NCBI RefSeq assembly: GCF_014750655.1
Contig: NZ_JABBXD010000008.1
Location: forward strand, 62,001 to 126,000
Length of the DNA stretch: 64,000 bases
DNA from: Salinimonas profundi
GTDB lineage: Bacteria; Pseudomonadota; Gammaproteobacteria; Enterobacterales; Alteromonadaceae
Direction: 5' to 3'
Below the pieces are notes generated by a model, which worked only from the letters and a program-made list of their open reading frames with translations, made no database searches and was not told the origin of the DNA. Made by a program: the position numbers and the translations under genes. This document shows, piece by piece, positions 38,653 to 47,998 of this stretch; the stretch's first letter is position 1; every line of letters starts with the position of its first letter.

Positions 38653-39627
38653 TTAAAGGTTTGCAAAGAAAAAGCGTAAAATGGATTCCATGGCGGGTTG
38701 CCGGTAGGCATCGGCTTCAATAAACAGCTCGTGCTCAGCCCCGGGTATTTGAGTAAAAATACAGTGAGGGATCTTTGCTGCAATTTCTTCTTGGACGGTA
38801 TTATCCACGACTTTATCGGCACCTGCACTTAATAACAAAACCGGCATGTCCAATTCCCGGGCTCTCAGGCGGATGGTTTTCATCGCTTCTCTGGCCGCGA
38901 CAAGCCATTGGCCGGTAACACCACCAAGCTGGATTTCCGGGCTTTCATTGTATAATTTTCTGAACCAGTCATAGCGAATACGGCTATGAGTGAGCTTATT
39001 AAGGGCAAACGGCACCGGTTTATAGTCGCTTTGTCCGAAGAAAAAGTCACTTTTTTGTCCGCGTCTGACTGCGCGTTTTTCGCTCATCCACAACAGTATA
39101 TTGGCAACGCTGTCGGGCAAGGCTGGACGAATACCAAACATGGGGGAGCAAAACGCAACACAACTGAACATACCGGGATGGCGAAGTAACGTCAGCGCGC
39201 CGATGGCGCTGCCCATGGAGTGACATAAAAGCGCCACTTGTCCTTGCTGGTTTGGTTTTACGACTTTTTCATAAAAACTGACCAGGTCGTCGACGTAGTC
39301 ATCGAATGTACTGACATAGCCATGATGGGGATTATCGGTCATCCGCCCCGACAATCCTTGTCCGCGATGATCAAGTATGAATACAGCCAGTCCATGCTGA
39401 TACAGGTCATACATCACTTCTTTATATTTTAATAAGGATTCTATACGCCCTGAGCTGATAACCACCGTGCCCTGACAATCGTCAGGTATTGTCCAGGCAT
39501 AGCTGACACGCACACCATGTTGGCCGGAAAATGCGCCCTGTCTGACTTTATTTTTCCAAAACGGTAAAATACGTTGCTCGATGCAATCGGTTAGCTCAGT
39601 CTCAGCGATTAATTTTATTTTTTTCAT
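38653..39627 (-). CDS. Alpha/beta hydrolase, lysophospholipase L2 (PldB)-like
   Basis: About 324 residues from the ATG at 39627 (MKKIKLIAETELTDC); the frame is open further upstream but that part does not look conserved. Features: LDHRGQGLSGR (~92-102), the nucleophile elbow LLCHSMGS (Ser ~140), a late Asp in SAGADKVVD and the catalytic His in PGAEHELF. The elbow reads C-H-S-M-G where G-H-S-M-G is usual. No signal peptide, so an inner-membrane-associated or cytosolic enzyme. Close to PldB in layout, but the substrate is unproven. Confidence 0.82.
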   Translation of the reverse strand: MKKIKLIAETELTDCIEQRILPFWKNKVRQGAFSGQHGVRVSYAWTIPDDCQGTVVISSGRIESLLKYKEVMYDLYQHGLAVFILDHRGQGLSGRMTDNPHHGYVSTFDDYVDDLVSFYEKVVKPNQQGQVALLCHSMGSAIGALTLLRHPGMFSCVAFCSPMFGIRPALPDSVANILLWMSEKRAVRRGQKSDFFFGQSDYKPVPFALNKLTHSRIRYDWFRKLYNESPEIQLGGVTGQWLVAAREAMKTIRLRARELDMPVLLLSAGADKVVDNTVQEEIAAKIPHCIFTQIPGAEHELFIEADAYRQPAMESILRFFFANL

Positions 39628-39799
39628 TTTTTGGTTTAGCTGAAAAGTTGAGAGTGATCTGCAAACCGCCCAATTCGGACGGTTCAGCATATATATCACC
39701 ATCATGCGTGCTCATAGCGGCATTTGCAATGGTCTGGCCAGATAGAGATTCGAAGGATAACCAATAATCGCCGGAACCGGCGTTGACGAGCCGTGCCAC
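39602..39799 (-). pseudogene. Possible 3' remnant of a histidine-kinase ATPase domain
   Basis: A 65-codon frame upstream of and overlapping the pldB-like gene. Its middle reads LSGQTIANAAMSTHDGDIYA followed by EPSELGGLQITLNF, which resembles the closing helix and strands of a HATPase domain (…AI..IA..HGG.I.A.. GGL.. .L.F). No kinase sequence precedes it. It could be the tail of a deleted kinase gene, a short independent gene, or chance. Confidence 0.35.
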
Positions 39800-39825
39800 T
39801 CAGTACTTAACCACGGCAGATCCTA

Positions 39826-40239
39826 TCAGTAGTCCGGTTTAAGCGGCTTGAAATCCTGACTTAAAAACAAAGGTGATGTCACTATCAAATCAGCTGTTGC
39901 ACTGGTACAGGCCACTGGCACATTCCACACAGAACACAGCCGCAGCAGCGCCTTCACGTCCGGGTCATGGGGGGCCGGATTCAGCGGATCCCAGAAGAAA
40001 AACAGCGCATCCAGCTCACCTTCCGCTATCTTTGCACCGATTTGCTGGTCGCCGCCCAACGGACCGCTTTTTAAGCGCAATACCTCAAGTCCGGTTTGTT
40101 CAATAATGCGCTGGCCGGTCGTGCCAGTGGCAACAATGTCGCACTGCTGCATCACGCTCAGGTGCTTCTTAATCCATTCAAGCAATTCCGTTTTCTTATG
40201 GTCGTGTGCCACCAGTGCGATTCTTTTGGTCATAGTCAT
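39826..40239 (-). CDS. mgsA: Methylglyoxal synthase
   Basis: Converts dihydroxyacetone phosphate to methylglyoxal when sugar phosphates accumulate. 137 residues; KRIALVAHDHKK (~5-16), TGTTGQRIIE (~39-48), SGPLGGDQQIGAKIAEG (~60-76, containing the catalytic Asp) and FFWDPLNPAPHDPDVKALLR are all family signatures. ATG at 40239 with AGG four bases upstream gives the usual length; the longer frame is unsupported. Confidence 0.95.
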   Translation of the reverse strand: MTMTKRIALVAHDHKKTELLEWIKKHLSVMQQCDIVATGTTGQRIIEQTGLEVLRLKSGPLGGDQQIGAKIAEGELDALFFFWDPLNPAPHDPDVKALLRLCSVWNVPVACTSATADLIVTSPLFLSQDFKPLKPDY

Positions 40240-40733
40240 GTAGCCTGCATTAATCTGAGTAATGCTTAATGTTATATGCTGCTCGCTGATGGTTTTCAAT
40301 ATGGTAAGCAAAATAAGTAATTATCCAGTGACGCTTTTCGATTTTGGCTCAGGCAAATTATCGATAAATTAATACAATGGAGAGGATTTCCACTCCGACC
40401 ACTTTAAATACTTATATAAAATTATTGAATAATTATTCTATTACGTTACCATGGCATTTCGTCAGGTTTATTTTATGTAACGCAGGACTATTTATGCACA
40501 ATGCAAAAGCTGGCAACTGCTGGCACGGCATTGCCACTAAACCAGTTATCACTCCCCCGTCTCGCTATGTGATGCGGTGTGCCCGACGACGAATTACTGC
40601 GTAATACGTAGGGCATAGCACGCACGTACACTATAGCGCGCTTTTTACCTTTACTCGCAGCACGCGATAGCCCTCTGGCATCAGGCGGTAAAGGTAAAAG
40701 GTGTTTTTTTCCTTCTTTGTCTACACTGTTCAT
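40240..40733. other. mgsA-argC intergenic region with long argC leader
   Basis: Nearly 500 bases. An A+T-rich part (40300-40440) carries ArgR-type boxes. From ~40480 to 40700 the composition becomes richer in G+C, with several short inverted repeats (for example around 40600-40660). This leaves about 295 bases between the ArgR box and the argC start, far longer than a normal leader. Short frames exist on both strands (40377-40604 plus, 40488-40733 minus), but none has a ribosome site or a motif I recognise. Confidence 0.5.
40403..40441 (+). promoter_or_regulatory. Pair of ArgR boxes controlling argCBFGHA
   Basis: ATTGAATAATTATTCTAT (40424-40441) closely matches the ARG-box consensus WNTGAATWWWWATTCANW. 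A weaker box, TTTAAATACTTATATAAA (40403-40420), precedes it with the standard 3-bp gap and four mismatches. Paired boxes at this spacing bind the ArgR hexamer. Confidence 0.7.
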
Positions 40734-41753
40734 ATGTTAAAAGTATCGATTATCGGCGCCAGCGGTTATGCCGGCGCACAATTAGTGGAGTTGGTAAACA
40801 ATCATCCTGACATGGCGCTAAAGCGCATACTGGTGTCTGCGCAAAGCGAAGACGCCGGTAAGTCGCTCGGCCAGTTGCATGGCCGTCTGGCACATTTGCA
40901 GGTACTGGAGCTGGAGCCGGTGAGCGATGGCCTGATTGAGTTATTGGCTAATACCATGGATCTTATTTTTCTTGCCACGCCACATCAGGCAAGTCACAAG
41001 TGGGTCGAGCCATTAAGTGCGGGCCGGGCCAAAGTGTTGGATTTATCCGGTGCGTTCAGACTTAAAGACACCGATGTGTTCAAACATTTTTACGGCTTTA
41101 CCCATACCGCCGACACCGGGCTGGCAAAAGCGGTTTACGGGCTTGCGGAGTGGTATCCCGAGCAAATCCAGCAGGCCTCTGTGGTAGCTGTTCCCGGCTG
41201 TTATCCCACCGCTTCGCTGTTTGCACTGAAACCGCTGATGGAAGCAGGATTGCTGGATGAACAGGCTCGTCCGGTGATTAATGCCGTTTCCGGTGTCAGT
41301 GGCGCAGGGCGAAAAGCTGCGCTTAATACCAGTTTTCAGGAAGTCAGTTTGCAGGCTTATGGTGTACTGGGCCATCGCCATACACCGGAAATAGAAGCTT
41401 ACCTGGGTACGCCAGTCATCTTCACGCCGCATCTTGGCAACTTCAAACGCGGCATACTGGCAACGGTGACGGTCAAAACCAAGCCTGACGTTGACACTGC
41501 CGCATTTGCCCAAGCCTTTGAAGACGCTTACCGGGACAAACCCCTGGTGCGCTTAGTGCATCAGTTTCCGAAGATTGACGATGTCGCTCTGACCCCGTTT
41601 GTGGATGTGCATTACAAACTCGATGAAACCAGTGGCTATGCGGTAGTGGGTGTGGCCATTGATAATGTGATGAAAGGCGCCGCGTCGCAGGCCATACAGT
41701 GCGCTAACCTCATGGCCGGCTGGCCCTCAGAAAAAGGATTAACTTACCTATGA
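40734..41753 (+). CDS. argC: N-acetyl-gamma-glutamyl-phosphate reductase
   Basis: Third step of arginine synthesis, NADPH-dependent. 339 residues; the Rossmann start MLKVSIIGASGYAGAQLV (1-18) and the active-site Cys in VPGCYPTAS (~152-160). The ATG at 40734 matches the family start, although no clear ribosome site precedes it. First gene of an arg operon with overlapping or closely spaced reading frames. Confidence 0.97.
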   Translation: MLKVSIIGASGYAGAQLVELVNNHPDMALKRILVSAQSEDAGKSLGQLHGRLAHLQVLELEPVSDGLIELLANTMDLIFLATPHQASHKWVEPLSAGRAKVLDLSGAFRLKDTDVFKHFYGFTHTADTGLAKAVYGLAEWYPEQIQQASVVAVPGCYPTASLFALKPLMEAGLLDEQARPVINAVSGVSGAGRKAALNTSFQEVSLQAYGVLGHRHTPEIEAYLGTPVIFTPHLGNFKRGILATVTVKTKPDVDTAAFAQAFEDAYRDKPLVRLVHQFPKIDDVALTPFVDVHYKLDETSGYAVVGVAIDNVMKGAASQAIQCANLMAGWPSEKGLTYL

Positions 41754-42541
41754 TGCCACATCCGATTGTCATTAAGGTTGGTGGTGCGCTGCTTGATGAT
41801 GAAAAAGCCGCGCGTCAGCTTATGACCCAAATAAAAGCGCTGCAAAAACGTCGCGCCGTGGCGGTGGTTCATGGCGGCGGTCCTCTGGTCGAAACCATGA
41901 TGACGGGTATGGGGCTGACCAGCGAAAAAGTAGATGGACTGCGCGTGACACCAGATGCGCATATGCCGGTGGTATGTGGTGCACTTGCAGGCAGCGCCAA
42001 TAAGCAATTGTGCGCGCTGGCGATTGGCGCAGGCATGACACCCACCGGCCTGTCTCTAATGGATGGCAACATGATCAGCTGCCAGGCCATTTCCAACCAG
42101 TTAGGCGCTGTTGGCCAGGCTACACCCAACAGTAGCGTACTGCTGGAACTTTTGATTAAAGAGCAGTTTCTGCCTGTGATCAGCTCCATTGGATGTGACG
42201 ACAATGGCCGACTGCTAAATATTAACGCCGACCAGGCTGCTACCGCCATTGCTCAGCTGTTAGGCGCAGAACTGCTGTTCTTATCCAACGTCGAAGGTGT
42301 GCTGGATGAGCTGGGCCAGCGCTTTACCACCTTAGATGCCATGCAACTTGCGACATTGTCACAGTCCGGTGTAATCACCGATGGCATGAAAGTTAAAACA
42401 GATGCTGCTTTGCAGGCGGCCACTGAACTTCATCGTGCTGTGTTTATCGGCAGCTGGCATGCCGCGCCTGAAGATTTACTTAACGCCACCACCGGCACAC
42501 AAATACAACCAGAGGCTACCAAGGCCGGAGAGATTTCATGA
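41750..42541 (+). CDS. argB: Acetylglutamate kinase
   Basis: Phosphorylates N-acetylglutamate. 263 residues with IVIKVGGALLDDE (~5-17), the phosphate-binding VVHGGGPLVE (~39-48), and the late NINADQAATAIAQLLGAELL segment with the catalytic Asp. Overlaps argC by four bases and argF by four. Confidence 0.97.
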   Translation: MMPHPIVIKVGGALLDDEKAARQLMTQIKALQKRRAVAVVHGGGPLVETMMTGMGLTSEKVDGLRVTPDAHMPVVCGALAGSANKQLCALAIGAGMTPTGLSLMDGNMISCQAISNQLGAVGQATPNSSVLLELLIKEQFLPVISSIGCDDNGRLLNINADQAATAIAQLLGAELLFLSNVEGVLDELGQRFTTLDAMQLATLSQSGVITDGMKVKTDAALQAATELHRAVFIGSWHAAPEDLLNATTGTQIQPEATKAGEIS

Positions 42542-43449
42542 AACAGGATTTACTGACCTTTGCTGACTGGACGCCAGAAGACATGGCGCAATTGCTTGAG
42601 TTGGCGCAAACCATAAAGCAATCGCCCGGCCGTTACAGCAACGTGTTGGCGGGTAAGTCGATTGTGGCATTATTTGAAAAGCCCTCGCTACGTACCCGGG
42701 TCAGCTTTGATATCGGCATCAATAAACTGGGTGGCCACATGGTCTACCTGGATAGCCAGGCGGGGAAATTGGCGGGACGCGAGGATGCTGTAGATGTTGC
42801 GGCTAATCTGGCCTGCTGGGCAGACGGTATTGTGGCACGAGTCTTTTCGCACAGTACGCTGCAGCAGTTTGCCGATGCGGCTCACGTACCGGTAATCAAC
42901 GCATTGTGCGATACCTATCACCCATGCCAGGCACTGGCAGATTACCTCACCCTGTATGAGGCTTACGGTAAGGTTAAAGGACTGACCCTTGCGTATATTG
43001 GTGACGGCAACAATGTCACCCACTCACTGTTAATTGTTGGCGCGTTGCTGGGTTGTCATCAAATTGTCATTACCCCCCCTAATCATGAGGTGGACCCGAC
43101 AATTTTTGAAAAAGCCCAACAAATTGCGCGTGCCACAGGCGCAGATATAAAACAAAGTCATGATGTCAGCGCGGCAGAAGGTGCTGATGTTATTTATGCA
43201 GATACGTGGCTGTCGATGGGCGATGATACGCCTTTGACGGCTATCAAAGATACTTTTATGCCCTATCAGGTCAACGAAGCACTGATGCAGCAAACCGGTG
43301 CAAAATATGTCATGCACTGCCAGCCTGCACATCGTGATCTGGAGATTACCGGCTCGCTGATAGACAGCGACTGCGCCCTGTTAATGGCACAGGCCGAAAA
43401 TCGCATGCATGGGCAAAACGCAATTTTAACGCACCTGTTGGGCGCGTAA
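42538..43449 (+). CDS. argF: Ornithine carbamoyltransferase
   Basis: Makes citrulline from ornithine and carbamoyl phosphate. 303 residues: carbamoyl-phosphate site EKPSLRTRVSFD (~43-54), HPCQALAD (~125-132), DTWLSMG (~221-227) and HCQPAHRD (~260-267). The third residue of HCQPAHR is Gln where Leu is usual. SLRTR in place of STRTR is a common variant. Overlaps argB by four bases. Confidence 0.95.
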   Translation: MKQDLLTFADWTPEDMAQLLELAQTIKQSPGRYSNVLAGKSIVALFEKPSLRTRVSFDIGINKLGGHMVYLDSQAGKLAGREDAVDVAANLACWADGIVARVFSHSTLQQFADAAHVPVINALCDTYHPCQALADYLTLYEAYGKVKGLTLAYIGDGNNVTHSLLIVGALLGCHQIVITPPNHEVDPTIFEKAQQIARATGADIKQSHDVSAAEGADVIYADTWLSMGDDTPLTAIKDTFMPYQVNEALMQQTGAKYVMHCQPAHRDLEITGSLIDSDCALLMAQAENRMHGQNAILTHLLGA

Positions 43450-43461
43450 GAGGAATTATTT

Positions 43462-44673
43462 ATGTCAAAAGAAATTAAAAAAGTGGTTCTGGCCTACTCA
43501 GGCGGCTTGGATACCTCCGCCATCATTCCATGGCTGAAAGAAAACTATGGCTGTGAAGTTGTGGCCTTTGCCGCCGATGTTGGTCAGGGCGATGAAGAGC
43601 TGGAGGGATTGCACGACAAAGCCATTGCCTCAGGTGCCAGTGAATGTCACATCGTCGATCTTAAAGAAGAGTTTGTAAAAGACTACATTTACCCCACCAT
43701 CAAAACAGGTGCGGTATATGAAGGTGAGTACTTGCTGGGCACATCAATGGCCCGGCCTGTCATTGCCAAAGCGCAGGTTGAAGTAGCACGCAAAGTCGGG
43801 GCTGATGCGCTCAGTCATGGTTGCACCGGCAAAGGCAACGACCAGGTACGGTTTGAAAGCACCTTTTCAGCGCTGGCGCCTGAACTTACCGTTATCGCGC
43901 CCTGGCGAGAATGGGACATGGTCTCCCGTGAAGACTTGCTGGATTATCTTGCGCAGCGCGATATTCCAACCAGCGCCTCTGCCACCAAAATCTACAGCCG
44001 CGATGCCAATGCCTGGCATATCTCCCATGAAGGCGGCGAGCTGGAAGATCCGTGGCAGGAGCCGTCAGAGCAGGTATGGACGATGACGGTGTCACCTGAA
44101 GACGCACCCGACAAGCCTGAGCGTGTGACCTTAAGCTTTGATAAGGGCGAACTGACCCATGTGAATGACGAAGCCCTGTCTCCGTATCAGGCATTGGTAA
44201 CACTGAATAACCTTGCGGCAGCACACGGGGTGGGTCGTATTGATATTGTTGAAAACCGTCTGGTGGGCATGAAATCCCGGGGCTGTTACGAAACACCAGG
44301 GGGAACGGTGCTGATGAAAGCCTATAAAGCACTTGAGACCATGGTATTGGATAAGGCGGCGCTGAAATACCGCGAGCAGATTGGTCTGGAGTTTTCCCAT
44401 GTCATGTATGACGGACGCTGGTTTACCGCACTCAACGATGCGTTGCTGGCAGGCGCTGAGTCGTTTGCGCAGAAGGTTACCGGAGATATCGTGGTCAAGC
44501 TTTACAAAGGTACGGCGACAGTTACCCAGCGCCGCTCACCCAACAGCCTGTATTCTGAGGACTTCGCAACCTTTGGTGCGGATGACGTATATGACCAGAA
44601 ACACGCCGAAGGTTTCATTCGCTTGTTCAGCCTGTCCAGCCGGATAGCTGCCCTTAAAGACCAGCAGAAATAG
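43462..44673 (+). CDS. argG: Argininosuccinate synthase
   Basis: ATP-dependent joining of citrulline and aspartate. 403 residues: PP-loop [10 protein letters not shown] (~10-19), [13 protein letters not shown] (~120-132) and [14 protein letters not shown] precedes the ATG. Fourth gene of the arg operon. Confidence 0.98.
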   Translation: MSKEIKKVVLAYSGGLDTSAIIPWLKENYGCEVVAFAADVGQGDEELEGLHDKAIASGASECHIVDLKEEFVKDYIYPTIKTGAVYEGEYLLGTSMARPVIAKAQVEVARKVGADALSHGCTGKGNDQVRFESTFSALAPELTVIAPWREWDMVSREDLLDYLAQRDIPTSASATKIYSRDANAWHISHEGGELEDPWQEPSEQVWTMTVSPEDAPDKPERVTLSFDKGELTHVNDEALSPYQALVTLNNLAAAHGVGRIDIVENRLVGMKSRGCYETPGGTVLMKAYKALETMVLDKAALKYREQIGLEFSHVMYDGRWFTALNDALLAGAESFAQKVTGDIVVKLYKGTATVTQRRSPNSLYSEDFATFGADDVYDQKHAEGFIRLFSLSSRIAALKDQQK

Positions 44674-44682
44674 GAGGCGCTC

Positions 44683-46068
44683 ATGGCACTATGGGGAGGT
44701 CGGTTCAGCGCTGGTAGCAGCAGCATGTTTCGTCAGGTCAATGACTCATTGCCTTTTGACCAGGTAATGGCCGCGCAGGATCTGCAGGGCTCGGTAGTCT
44801 GGTCACGAGCCTTACACAAAGCAGGCGTACTGAGTGCCGATGAGCAACATCAGCTGGAATCTGCCCTGCTTGAGCTTAAAACGCAGGCCGAAGAGGGCAC
44901 GCTTGATTTTGCTGGCAGCACAGAAGAGGACATTCACAGTTTTGTGGAAGCGGCACTGATTGAAAAATTAGGCGATGTGGGCAGAAAGCTGCACACAGGT
45001 CGTAGCAGAAATGATCAGGTTGCCACCGATTTTCGTCTGTGGGTACGTGAGCACGTCGATTCGCTTAAAGCCGATCTGACCACCCTCACCCAGTCATTGT
45101 TGCAGGTGGCTGACCGGCATCGCGATGCCATCATACCGGGCTACACACACCTGCAACGGGCTCAGCCTGTGCTTTTTGCTCACTGGTGTCTGGCATATGT
45201 TGAAATGTTCAAACGTGACCGTAGCCGCCTTGACGACTTATCTGCTCGACTTAATCAGTGTCCGTTAGGATGTGGTGCCTTGGCCGGCACCACCTACCCG
45301 GTGGATCGCCATGACATTGCCAAACAGCTCGGCTTTGACGGGCCATGTCTGAATAGCCTGGATGCCGTGTCCGATCGGGACTTTGTGCTGGAGCTTTTGT
45401 TTTGCGCCAGTACCAGCATGATGCACATTTCGCGTATGGCTGAAGATTTGATCTTTTATAACTCCGGCGAGGCGGGCTTTCTTCAGTTAGGTGACGCTGT
45501 AACATCAGGTTCATCCCTGATGCCGCAGAAGAAAAACCCGGATGCGCTGGAGTTGATGCGCGGAAAATGCGGACGTGTCTTCGGCGCACTGCAATCGCTG
45601 TTGGTGACCATGAAAGGATTGCCACTGGCCTACAACAAAGATATGCAGGAAGACAAGGAAGGTGCCATCGATACTGTAAATCAGTGGCATTGCTGTTTAT
45701 GTATTGCCTCGGAGGTACTGGACTCACTCAGCCTGAACGAATCCCGTTGTCGCGAGGCCGCTGCTCAGGGCTTTGCCAATGCCACCGAGCTGGCTGATTA
45801 TCTGGTAGGTAAAGGTATCCCGTTTCGAACGGGCCACGATATCGCCGGACAGGTGGTGTTAAAGGCACTGGAGGAAGGATGCGCAATTGAGGATATGTCG
45901 CTTACCAGCTTGCAGGCCATATGCGATAAGATTGATGAGGATGTGTATCCGGTGCTCCAGCTGGAGTATGGCATTAATAAACGCAACATTCTGGGTGGTA
46001 CCAGCATGGAGACCGTGCACAAAGCACTGGATGACGCACTGACGGCTGTAGCCAGACAGGATAAGTAA
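44683..46068 (+). CDS. argH: Argininosuccinate lyase
   Basis: Splits argininosuccinate to arginine and fumarate. 461 residues: MALWGGRFS start, HTGRSRNDQVATD (~106-118), and the fumarase/ASL signature GSSLMPQKKNPDA (~276-288) with the catalytic Ser loop. GGAGG precedes the ATG. In many marine gammaproteobacteria argH is fused to an argA-type acetyltransferase domain; here it is not, as argA follows as a separate gene two bases later. Confidence 0.98.
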   Translation: MALWGGRFSAGSSSMFRQVNDSLPFDQVMAAQDLQGSVVWSRALHKAGVLSADEQHQLESALLELKTQAEEGTLDFAGSTEEDIHSFVEAALIEKLGDVGRKLHTGRSRNDQVATDFRLWVREHVDSLKADLTTLTQSLLQVADRHRDAIIPGYTHLQRAQPVLFAHWCLAYVEMFKRDRSRLDDLSARLNQCPLGCGALAGTTYPVDRHDIAKQLGFDGPCLNSLDAVSDRDFVLELLFCASTSMMHISRMAEDLIFYNSGEAGFLQLGDAVTSGSSLMPQKKNPDALELMRGKCGRVFGALQSLLVTMKGLPLAYNKDMQEDKEGAIDTVNQWHCCLCIASEVLDSLSLNESRCREAAAQGFANATELADYLVGKGIPFRTGHDIAGQVVLKALEEGCAIEDMSLTSLQAICDKIDEDVYPVLQLEYGINKRNILGGTSMETVHKALDDALTAVARQDK

Positions 46069-46070
46069 CT

Positions 46071-47384
46071 ATGGTTTTGCAACATCAGGATGGCATAAAG
46101 CTGTTTCGAAGCTCTTTGCCTTATATTAATGCGCACAGGGGCAAAACGTTCGTCCTGATGTTCGGTGGCGAAGCCATCGAGGATACCAACTTTGCTAACA
46201 TCATTCACGATATTGCCTTGTTGGCCAGCCTGGGCGTGCGACTGGTGCTGGTCCATGGCGCGCGTCCACAGATAGATGAACGCGTAGCATTGCGGGCTAT
46301 TGAAAGCCGTTTTTCAAACGGTATTCGGATCACCGATAAGCCAACCCTTGAGTGCGTTAAAGACGCCGCAGGTTCAGTGCGTTCACAAATAGAAGCTCTC
46401 CTTACCATGGGGTTGCCTAACTCGCCGATGCATGGCGCGCAAATTCGGGTGTGTACCGGCAACCTCGTAGTTGCCAAACCAATGGGCGTGCGTGAAGGTG
46501 TGGATTTTGAAAATACCGGGCTGGTCCGGCGTATCGATACCACCGGTATTAATGACCATTTAAATGATGGCTCAATTGTGCTGCTCTCCCCGATGGGCTA
46601 TTCAGCCACCGGCGAGGTGTTTAACCTGTCCCATGAGGATGTCGCCACCCAGGCGGCCATCGCCCTGGCTGCCGATAAAATCATCGTATTTTCTAACTAT
46701 GACGGTGTGCATAATCAGTCAGGAAAACTGCTGCGTACCATTGAACGTCCGGTATTAGAAGATATGATGCGCCAGGGTGAAATCAATACCGAGGAAACGG
46801 TACTGCGGGCGCTGATAACCAGTGTGGCCGCTGGAATCCCGCGCGCCCACTGCATCAGTTACGAAAAAGACGGCGCATTGTTACAGGAGCTGTTTACCCG
46901 TGATGGTGCCGGTTCTCTGGTGCTGGAGCATCATTACGAACAGCTGCGCACCGCCACCATTGATGACGTAGGCGGTATTTTAAACCTCATTAAGCCGCTG
47001 GAAGAAAGTGGTGCGCTGGTCAAACGCTCCAGAGAGCGCCTGGAAAATGAAATCGATCAGTTTATCGTCATTGTTCGCGACGGTATGATCATAGGTTGTG
47101 CGGCGTTATATCTCTACCCTGAGGATAACTGCGCAGAGCTGGCTTGTGTAGCGACGCATGCGGATTATCGCGGTAAAAACCGAGGCGAGCGTATCCTTGA
47201 AGCGGTAAAGCAACGCGCGATGGAAAACGGCATCACTAACCTTTTTGTATTGACCACGCTTACCGCGCACTGGTTTTTAGAACAAGGCTTTCAGCCTGCT
47301 GATATTTCGGTATTGCCCGGTGCAAAAAAAGAGCTTTACAACTTTCAGCGAAATTCCAAAGTATTTACGCTTTCGCTTACCTGA
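46071..47384 (+). CDS. argA: N-acetylglutamate synthase
   Basis: First step of arginine synthesis. 437 residues: an amino-acid-kinase-like regulatory domain (~15-285, with VLMFGGEAIED and LVLVHGARPQI) followed by a GNAT acetyltransferase domain (~290-437, with ELACVATHADYRGKNRGERI as acetyl-CoA loop). This is the classical bacterial ArgA. Last gene of the arg operon. No argE or argJ is in the window. Confidence 0.96.
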   Translation: MVLQHQDGIKLFRSSLPYINAHRGKTFVLMFGGEAIEDTNFANIIHDIALLASLGVRLVLVHGARPQIDERVALRAIESRFSNGIRITDKPTLECVKDAAGSVRSQIEALLTMGLPNSPMHGAQIRVCTGNLVVAKPMGVREGVDFENTGLVRRIDTTGINDHLNDGSIVLLSPMGYSATGEVFNLSHEDVATQAAIALAADKIIVFSNYDGVHNQSGKLLRTIERPVLEDMMRQGEINTEETVLRALITSVAAGIPRAHCISYEKDGALLQELFTRDGAGSLVLEHHYEQLRTATIDDVGGILNLIKPLEESGALVKRSRERLENEIDQFIVIVRDGMIIGCAALYLYPEDNCAELACVATHADYRGKNRGERILEAVKQRAMENGITNLFVLTTLTAHWFLEQGFQPADISVLPGAKKELYNFQRNSKVFTLSLT

Positions 47385-47451
47385 ACAGCGCTTGGCATTG
47401 CGGCCCCATCTCGCGTAAAATCGGCCTCTCGCAATTAAGAGTCTTAAGATT

Positions 47452-47847
47452 ATGACATGTCGCATCGCAAGCGGACTGATCCTCTTCGCTTTATTACTTG
47501 GTGGCTGCAGTTACGTAAAGCAGCCAAATGATAAAAAAATGAAGAAGTTGCTGTCAGGTATGCCTGAATATGCAGCAGGTGAGGCATTCGGCAAACGTGA
47601 TTTTCGATTCTTAATTGTGATTGACGGTGAACAAACCACGCAGCCGGACGTACCCGCTTGTCTGGTCACACGATTCGGAACCAAGCCGCTATCTAATAGC
47701 AGTTATGAAGCGGGTAGCTATGCATACGACAAATATGCGGCTGTCGCTAAGGTATATGCCAGGTATTTCAACGCTGCGCTGTTAGCCTCATTGAAAACGC
47801 GGGACTGGGATAAATGTGAGGGTAAATTACCTGCTGCTGGTTCCTGA
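47452..47847 (+). CDS. Small lipoprotein of unknown function
   Basis: 131 residues with a lipoprotein signal: hydrophobic SGLILFALLLGGC, Cys at ~19. The mature part has no recognised domain; it includes VIDGEQTTQPDVPAC and a helical Ala/Tyr-rich stretch (~80-110), with two further Cys. Probably anchored in the outer membrane. Starts 67 bases after argA and may have its own promoter. Confidence 0.75.
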   Translation: MTCRIASGLILFALLLGGCSYVKQPNDKKMKKLLSGMPEYAAGEAFGKRDFRFLIVIDGEQTTQPDVPACLVTRFGTKPLSNSSYEAGSYAYDKYAAVAKVYARYFNAALLASLKTRDWDKCEGKLPAAGS

Positions 47848-47998
47848 AGTTAACATTTTCAGTAATTGCATTTATTTTATCCAAATAGATCCTGCAAATT
47901 GAATTATGCCGGTTTTCGACTGTCTATAGGAGGTTCGGGAGGTTGATTCTTCTCGCCGAATAGCTTTTACTGGTGAGATGATGGTATGAGGAAGATAT

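Noticed and set aside
40488..40733. Minus-strand ORF of 81 codons in the argC leader
   Set aside because: No ribosome site and no known motif; the sequence is better explained as a leader region, although a conserved element is possible.
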